Shown one piece after another: positions 58,761-64,000 of a DNA stretch of 64,000 nt (position 1 is the first letter of the stretch; each line of letters begins with the position of its first letter). The position numbers were made by a program, and so were the translations under genes. The notes below the pieces were generated by a model. That model was not told the DNA's origin, searched no databases, and worked only from the letters and a program-made list of their open reading frames with translations. Source of the stretch: Saccharum officinarum (lineage: Eukaryota > Streptophyta > Magnoliopsida > Poales > Poaceae); NCBI GenBank assembly GCA_020631735.1, contig CM036191.1:44306562-44370561 (forward strand), given 5' to 3'.

Positions 58761-59527
58761 CCTCTAGTCGTGCTCGGGGACTCGTCTGGCAAACACATCT
58801 TGTCTCAGACCACCGAGCACATTATACTCCTCGACCACCCGACCAGTGTGCCTCCTCGACCACCTGACCAGCGCTCGGGGACTACGCCTTCAACCACCCG
58901 ACCAGTGCTCGGGGATTCATCGACCGCGTCTCACGCTGTGCTTGGGGACTGTTTCGACCACTCTCTGACCATGGCTCGATGCCTGATTTCCTCGACTACA
59001 TGTGACATTGGATTCACATATAGTTGAGAGGTCATTATTTTCTTAGACCTTGCTACAAGGCTTATACTTTGCCTTCCAGCAAGCTCAGGGACTACATCGG
59101 TATGATGCACCTGCCGGTGCATCTCAGTATCAAGTTTATACGAAGTTTCATTTAAGACCCTGGCACCACGTGCCTACGTCACCTACTACCAGGCTCGGGG
59201 ACTAAGTGGGCACACTTCATCTAGCGGTGAATGTGCTTGTTTTTTGACCCCTACGCCTCTGATGATCAAAGATGCTATGCTTCAAGACACACTTATGTTT
59301 CTTCACAGAAACCCAAGTGGGCACACTTCCCAGGAAGGAGAAATCTTTTTTGTTTTCTCAAGAGCACCATACATTCTTCGGACAACCTACTTCTTCGGCA
59401 ACAATGCTTGCAACAACTGCTCAGATGCTGCTTTGACTGGTCGAAGACGTCAATGACTCAAGCCTCACTGTTCGGAGAAGGTCAAGACGGCGTGTCGCAT
59501 CAGAATATATGGTGCTCGGGGACTAGC

Positions 59528-59923
59528 TGTGGGGGTATAAACCCCCGGTACCACAAGATGGTACATGGGCCACACCATCTAAGGTGGCCCGGGCCATAAG
59601 ATCAAGACGTACATCGCAAGATTATAGGTTGTACTAGATATAGTAATAGTACCAGATGGAATACTTTAATTGTAACCTTGTCCTTTCGGAATATATAAGG
59701 AGGGGCAAGGATCCCCTAGAGGACAGGTCATGCATCACATAACTCAATACAATATAACAGAGCACAAGATGTAGGGTTTTATGTCATACTGACGGCCTGA
59801 ACCTGTATAAATCTTGTGTCTTGTATCCTGTTACCATCCGGTTCGTGTCTTGCGCACCTATCTACCGACAAATCACTACCTTGGGCATACCCTCGGTAGA
59901 CTGCCAACCACATTTCATCAACA
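59528..59923 (+). repeat. 3' LTR of the nested element
   Basis: 396 bp; few differences from the 5' LTR. Confidence 0.95.
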
Positions 59924-59973
59924 ATAACCAAGGGGCATACGTCAAGAAGAAGTTCACCACTGTGCCCGCTTGA

Positions 59974-60905
59974 TATAACTAGTGATGTATTAGACATTTT
60001 ATGTAATATAATTGTAACTTCAGATGTTTCTATCATGTTCTTGTTTTTATCGCACCTCTGTGAAGCATGTCTAGTCCTCAAATGCAAAAATGACCTATGT
60101 AACAAATGTAGATCTTGATGAGTTGATCAAACTTGGTATTCATGACTTTTCTAGTTGAGACCATCTAGGGTTTTCAAAACTGGTTTGGAGCTGTCAAAAT
60201 TTAAAAATCCAAAATTTGAATCATTCAAACTTTCTCGAATGAAAAGTTGACCAAAACAACAAATGAAGATCTTGATGAGTTTAACAAACTTGATATTCAT
60301 GACTTTTCTATTTGAAACTTTAGAGTTTTAAAAACTAGTGTGAATGTGTCATTTTTTGAAAATTCAAAATTTGACTTGGTCAAACTTTGTCAAATGAGAC
60401 ACTAAATGACCTCAGATGAAAAACTTTTGAATACAATTGTGCTAGAGCTCATCAAGATGTACAATTATCTACATAATATTTATTGTTTTCATATTTTGTA
60501 AGTTCAAATTAAATTTCTATTTGATGGCGGATTTCTTTGTCGCGTATTTGGACAAATGACCGATGGATCAACAAAAGATTTACGTTAAAATGATGTGAAA
60601 ACAAATTTCCTGTCGAAAACCAATAGTTTTAGTGAAATTAATTGAACACTATATTTTTTCATTAATGAAATATTGATTATTAGTTACATTACGTTCAATA
60701 TTTACAAAAAAACAAAATAATTTAGGTTACATATTTTCCATGTGTATGATAAAGCAAAAAAGAAAAGCCATATTTTTTTCAAAAAAACATTATTACAAAT
60801 ATTCAATTTACTATGAATTTAACCACACTCAGCATTTTTATAAAAGGAAAACAAAAAAGATTCAACAAAAAAAAGTGGGGCAAATACGCGGGAAGTGAAA
60901 CTGCG
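59974..60905. other. AT-rich region after TNP2 in CACTA-2
   Basis: No gene. 60120-60480 has two diverged repeats of GATCTTGATGAGTT..AAACTTG..ATTCATGACTTTTCTA. 60600-60700 matches CACTA-1 6230-6340 inverted. Confidence 0.6.
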
Positions 60906-60914
60906 GCCCACCAT

Positions 60915-61198
60915 TTAGTCCCGGTCTGTGGCTAGCACCGGGACTAAAGGTGGGCTGCATTTTCGTGGCCCGCCAAAAACATGATGTGATCGGGCCACCT
61001 TTAGTCCCGGGTGGCTCTACGGCCCGGGACTAAAGGACCTTTAGTCCCGGTGCTCAATACTAACCGGGACTAAAGGTCTAACCTTTAGTCCCGGTTGGTA
61101 TTGAGCACCGGGACTACCTTTAGTCCCGATTGGTATTGAGCACCGGGACTAAAGGTCCTTTAGTCCCAGGACGTAGAGCCACCCGGGACTAAAGGTGC
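60915..61198. repeat. Central block of subterminal-type repeats in CACTA-2
   Basis: About eight inverted TTTAGTCCCGG / CCGGGACTAAA motifs in the middle of the element, ending a few bases before a TATA box. Equivalent to 5845-6035 in CACTA-1, including the flanking GGCCCACC and GCGGGAAGTGAAACTGC words. Confidence 0.9.
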
Positions 61199-61206
61199 CA
61201 CCGACA

Positions 61207-61212
61207 TATAAG
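61207..61212 (+). promoter_or_regulatory. Probable TATA box of the CACTA-2 TNPA-like gene
   Basis: TATAAG in CGACATATAAGTACTG, followed by a GC-rich leader (61250-61500), a donor AGGGTAAGGAT near 61509 and an acceptor TTTGCAG just before the start at 61954. Confidence 0.6.
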
Positions 61213-61953
61213 TACTGTCCTTTTCCCTTCTTCCTCCTCTGATCTCTCTCACTCCACGCCCTCGAGCACGCCGCGGCCGCCATCTCCGCCCCACCCTGAT
61301 CGACGCTATCGGTGACCCCACGCGCGCCGTCACCCGCCGGCTCGCGGTCGGCTCCCCGCGCCCCGACGCCACCGGCCTCCTCCGCCATCGAGCCCGCATT
61401 TTCCGGCGGCCCGACCACCATCTCCGCCGCGCTCCAGGAAGCCGCCATGCATCTCTGCTGCTACTGCTCTCCCACGCTGCAATGACCCCTCGCTCCGAGC
61501 ATCGCAGAAGGGTAAGGATATACCCAGTATTGATTAGGGCCAATTTTGGCCAGAGCATCACCATGCCGACAAGCTCCCATCGGTCGACGGCCATTCGCGC
61601 CGTGGTCAGCATGGGCATGATGTCGGACCTGCTGTCAGTGAGAGAGGGTAGAGAGGAGTCGGGTGAGGAAAGGGTTTAACCCTTTTTCATTTTTTCTAAA
61701 AATGCTAAATAATGCTGAATCTTGATTAATTCACAACTAAATAATTAAGGCTGATAAAATTATGAAATTTTTTTGTGTAAGCTTGTTATCTTATTCTTAA
61801 TCATGGAAAATATGAGTTTGCCAAAATCAGTACTTTTGCTAGGTCTAAAAATTACATCTTTGATTTAATAAATGGACCTTCTATGATTTTTATAGGTTAA
61901 AATAAATATCCTAAAATAATTAGTTCTAACGTCCTACACATAGATTTGCAGAA

Positions 61954-63460
61954 ATGGCCGACCCGAGAGATGACAACATGGACGATGCCATGATGGACAT
62001 AATCAACGATGACAATGAAGTACAATATGACGGAGCCGATGAGAACCCTGATGGCATCGATGACGGTAGTCACTACCTTAACCCTGACTTGTATGGAGAG
62101 GAAGAAAATATCGTGCAAGACAATGCTGGCGAGGTATATATACAATCTCTTATGTATATATACATGGAATTCAAAATGATTTCCTTTTTTGTATAAGTAG
62201 ATTTATTTAAATATTTGTGTTTGTACATATGTAGCCCTCTGGCTCGACGACAACCACGGGGAAGAGCAGAATTGTACGAGGCCCGAAGAAGCCGTTGGAG
62301 GGTCGGTTCCTTATCTCGGATTTCGAGGAGAATACAAGCAAGCCACTTGGACCACATGCAAGGAAGTTTGTGGCCCACTTAGGGTACCTTGTAAGGGACA
62401 GGATCCTGATCAATGCCCGTGAATGGAAGGAAAAGAAAGGGGCTCCTCATATTAGTTTTGTCTCTGATCATGACAAGGACCTAGTCTGGCGTGATGTGTT
62501 GCTGCATTTTGGGCTCGACACAAATGATGAAGAGTTGAAGAAGAAAGTTCGAGACTGGTCTATGAAGAAGATGGCCACACAATTCCAGTGCTGGAAGAAG
62601 AATCTATATAACAAGTTTATCAAGAAGAACCTCACTCTAGATTTCAACACTCAGGCCTACGTCAAGTTGCGGCCATTTTAGGGTGAGTTTGTATAGTTCA
62701 AGACATCGGAAGAGGGTGAGGAACGGGTGAGAAGGAACCAAGAGAATGCCCAACACAAGAAATATCACCATCGCTTGGGATTAGGTGGCTACCCTAGTGC
62801 CATTCCTAAGTGGGAAAGATTGGAACAGGAGATAGTCGACAAGGGGATGGAACCAGAATCAATCGACTGGCCTGAGCATGCCAAGTATTGGTTTTTCGGT
62901 CATGGGGGCACCCTGGACCCAGAGACCAGAAAGGTAGTGTTTGGGCAAAAACTCCAAAGAGCAGCAGAAAGATTTGCTTACGCTCGATCCACCGCCCAAA
63001 GTGAACAATGGCAGCCAAAGAGAGATAAGGATGAGCTGACATTCGCCCTGGAGAATCCTGAACACTGTGGGCAAACGAGAGGCTCTGGGGAGTTGTCATG
63101 GGAGCATGCCTTCCCTCTAGATAGAGACACCTATAGAAGCCGACAGAGAAAGAAGGAAGAGGAGGCAGAGCAGCTGCGCAGTCTGGAGGAGCAAGTTCTT
63201 CAGCAACGTGAAGAGGTTCGTCGGGCAAAAGAGCGAGAAAAAAACACTTGAAGCCAGAATGAATGAGGAAATCAAAAGGCAAGTGCATATAGTAGTAAGT
63301 TCCTCAAAGGTCGTTATCAGAGCCGGCCGCAGTCACATCAGCCCCCCTGGTCAGTTGAAAAGCAGTTGCGCTTCCACGGAGAGGTGCCAGTACCTCAAGA
63401 TGACGCAGGGCTGCAATTCCGGTGGATGACATCACCGCTCATTTTCACGACATGTGAGCT
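61954..63460 (+). pseudogene. TNPA-like gene of CACTA-2, truncated by the gap
   Basis: Exon 1 61954-62133 (MADPRDDNMDDAMMDI, acidic), exon 2 from 62235 (PSGSTTTTGKSRIVRGPKK). It has the MKKMATQFQCWKKNLY transposase motif, GGYPSAIPKWERLEQE, WFFGHGGTLDPET and the RSRQRKKEEEAEQL coiled coil. Broken by TAG after KLRPF (62679), a second TAG 15 bp later, and a shift in an A-run at about 63240 after which the frame resumes as LEARMNEEIKRQVH. The Pro-rich and Ulp1 parts, if present, lie in or beyond the gap. Confidence 0.92.
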
Positions 63461-63560
63461 NNNNNNNNNNNNNNNNNNNNNNNNNNNNNNNNNNNNNNNN
63501 NNNNNNNNNNNNNNNNNNNNNNNNNNNNNNNNNNNNNNNNNNNNNNNNNNNNNNNNNNNN
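63461..63560. other. Assembly gap
   Basis: Exactly 100 N, the conventional length for a gap of unknown size. Confidence 0.99.
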
Positions 63561-64000
63561 AGTCTGAAGTTTTTTTTTTTGAGGGGAGTGAAATCTGAAG
63601 TTTTCCAAAAGCCATGGGAGGTATATGTGAGTTTTGACGGTGTAATACAAGGAATTTTCTCGATTTAATTTGGCACTGGAGCATGTATGGGGCTGCAGCC
63701 CATGATGCAAATTAAGGCCTTCTGGTAGCCCATGATGCAATGTTCGAGGGATGCGGTCCCGCAGCTCTGCCATTCGAGTGGGAGGGCCTATCAAACTTGT
63801 AGTCATCACATACGACGTGGGCCTTCATATCAATAGTAAAGCCCATAATGTTTTCCTGCTCATATTCCATGCATTTTCTTGCTAATGTTTGTGATTGTGA
63901 GGCAGCCAGACACGCAACGCGAATAACGTGCTAGGATGGAGCGGATGAAGCGTGAGCCGATGGAGCCAACGACACCTGCCTGCCGGCTGCCGATTTTGCT
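63561..64000. other. Sequence after the gap, no gene seen
   Basis: Unrelated to the TNPA-like gene that stops at the gap. AGCCCATGATGCAA occurs twice (63698, 63727). Nothing else recognised. Confidence 0.5.

Larger units (their letters stand above)
56801..59923 (+). mobile_element. Nested non-autonomous LTR retrotransposon, 3.1 kb
   Basis: Inserted in the TNP2 pseudogene; the coding sequence resumes on the other side. LTRs 56801-57197 and 59528-59923 (TGTGGGGGTATAAACCCCCG..ACA), target duplication ATAAC at 56796-56800 and 59924-59928. The 5' LTR is followed by GTGGCGCGCCTGGTAGGGGG, a primer-binding-type sequence whose tRNA I do not assign. GCTCGGGGACTAGC lies before the 3' LTR. No gag or pol in the interior. 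It dates after CACTA-2. Confidence 0.95.
53475..59973 (+). pseudogene. TNP2-type transposase of CACTA-2, disrupted and split by a retrotransposon
   Basis: Homologous throughout to the CACTA-1 gene, from MKRHWMYNADRRSQEFIDGV to the end TTVPA at 59973. It keeps the region missing from CACTA-1, including FWELPYWKDLEVRNSIDVMH. Lesions: a 1-base deletion near 54109 (NEFP), an in-frame TAG at 54443-54445 at the same codon as in CACTA-1, stops near 54996 and 55071, TAG after KKYVH (55823) and after FLRS (56089), and a 3.1-kb LTR element inserted after WLRHDHN (56800). Clearly non-functional. Domains are as in CACTA-1: transposase-associated, TNP2, DUF4218-type and DUF4216-type. Confidence 0.95.
51900..63460 (+). 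mobile_element. CACTA-2, second copy of the family, cut off by the gap
   Basis: The left end CACTACTAGAGAACAGACC at 51900 matches the right end of CACTA-1. The gene order GRF, TNP2, central repeats, TNPA-like is the same, here on the plus strand. TTA precedes the end (51897-51899). The right end is not seen: homology runs into the N gap at 63461 and nothing after the gap is recognisable as the element. It is more decayed than CACTA-1, with stops in TNP2 and TNPA, and contains a nested LTR element. Confidence 0.9.

Noticed and set aside
58199..58867. Ser/Arg/Ala-rich frames in the nested retroelement
   Set aside because: Direct product of the GAGCTCTCG-type minisatellite.

Overview
The window is nuclear DNA of a grass (Poaceae), most likely a panicoid/Andropogoneae genome such as sorghum or a relative; the species is an inference. 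The grounds are spliced genes with GT-AG introns, CACTA elements with TTTAGTCCCGG subterminal repeats, many Tourist-like MITEs with GGCCTTGTTTAG-type ends and 3-bp target duplications, a monocot Bowman-Birk inhibitor and a CC-NB-LRR gene. A run of 100 N at 63461-63560 marks an assembly gap.

Layout. 465-10928 is a complete CACTA transposon (CACTA-1, genes on the minus strand) with TAA target duplications on both sides. It carries a GRF-type zinc-finger gene, a broken TNP2 transposase and a TNPA-like gene that ends in a Ulp1 (C48) peptidase domain. 11-28 kb holds no host gene that I can support. It is an eroded array of old tandem duplications riddled with MITEs, a 634-bp hAT element and GC-rich sequence carried inside TIR elements; several insertions can be proven because the paralogous copy keeps the empty site. 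28332-32381 is a non-autonomous LTR retrotransposon (TSD AGAAG). 33.0-34.1 kb is a decayed Mutator-like transposase.

The only two host genes that look intact are a two-exon Bowman-Birk/WIP1-type proteinase inhibitor (34422-34951, plus) and a two-exon CC-NB-ARC-LRR resistance-type gene (41667-37048, minus) with an unusual tandem 22-residue repeat between the coiled coil and the NB-ARC domain. Downstream of the inhibitor a second copy of its 3' flank survives, which suggests a lost tandem paralogue.

43-51.4 kb is repeat-rich. It includes a pair of duplicated segments and, between them, a small LTR retrotransposon (46972-50660, TSD TTTTG) whose interior carries an F-box gene fragment in place of recognisable gag-pol. 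From 51900 to the gap lies a second CACTA element (CACTA-2, plus strand) of the same family and gene order, heavily mutated and split by a nested 3.1-kb LTR element (56801-59923, TSD ATAAC). Both CACTA copies have a block of subterminal-type repeats in their middle, immediately upstream of the TATA box of the TNPA-like gene, and both share the same in-frame TAG in TNP2. These are the most interesting features of the window together with the NLR repeat and the F-box-carrying retroelement.
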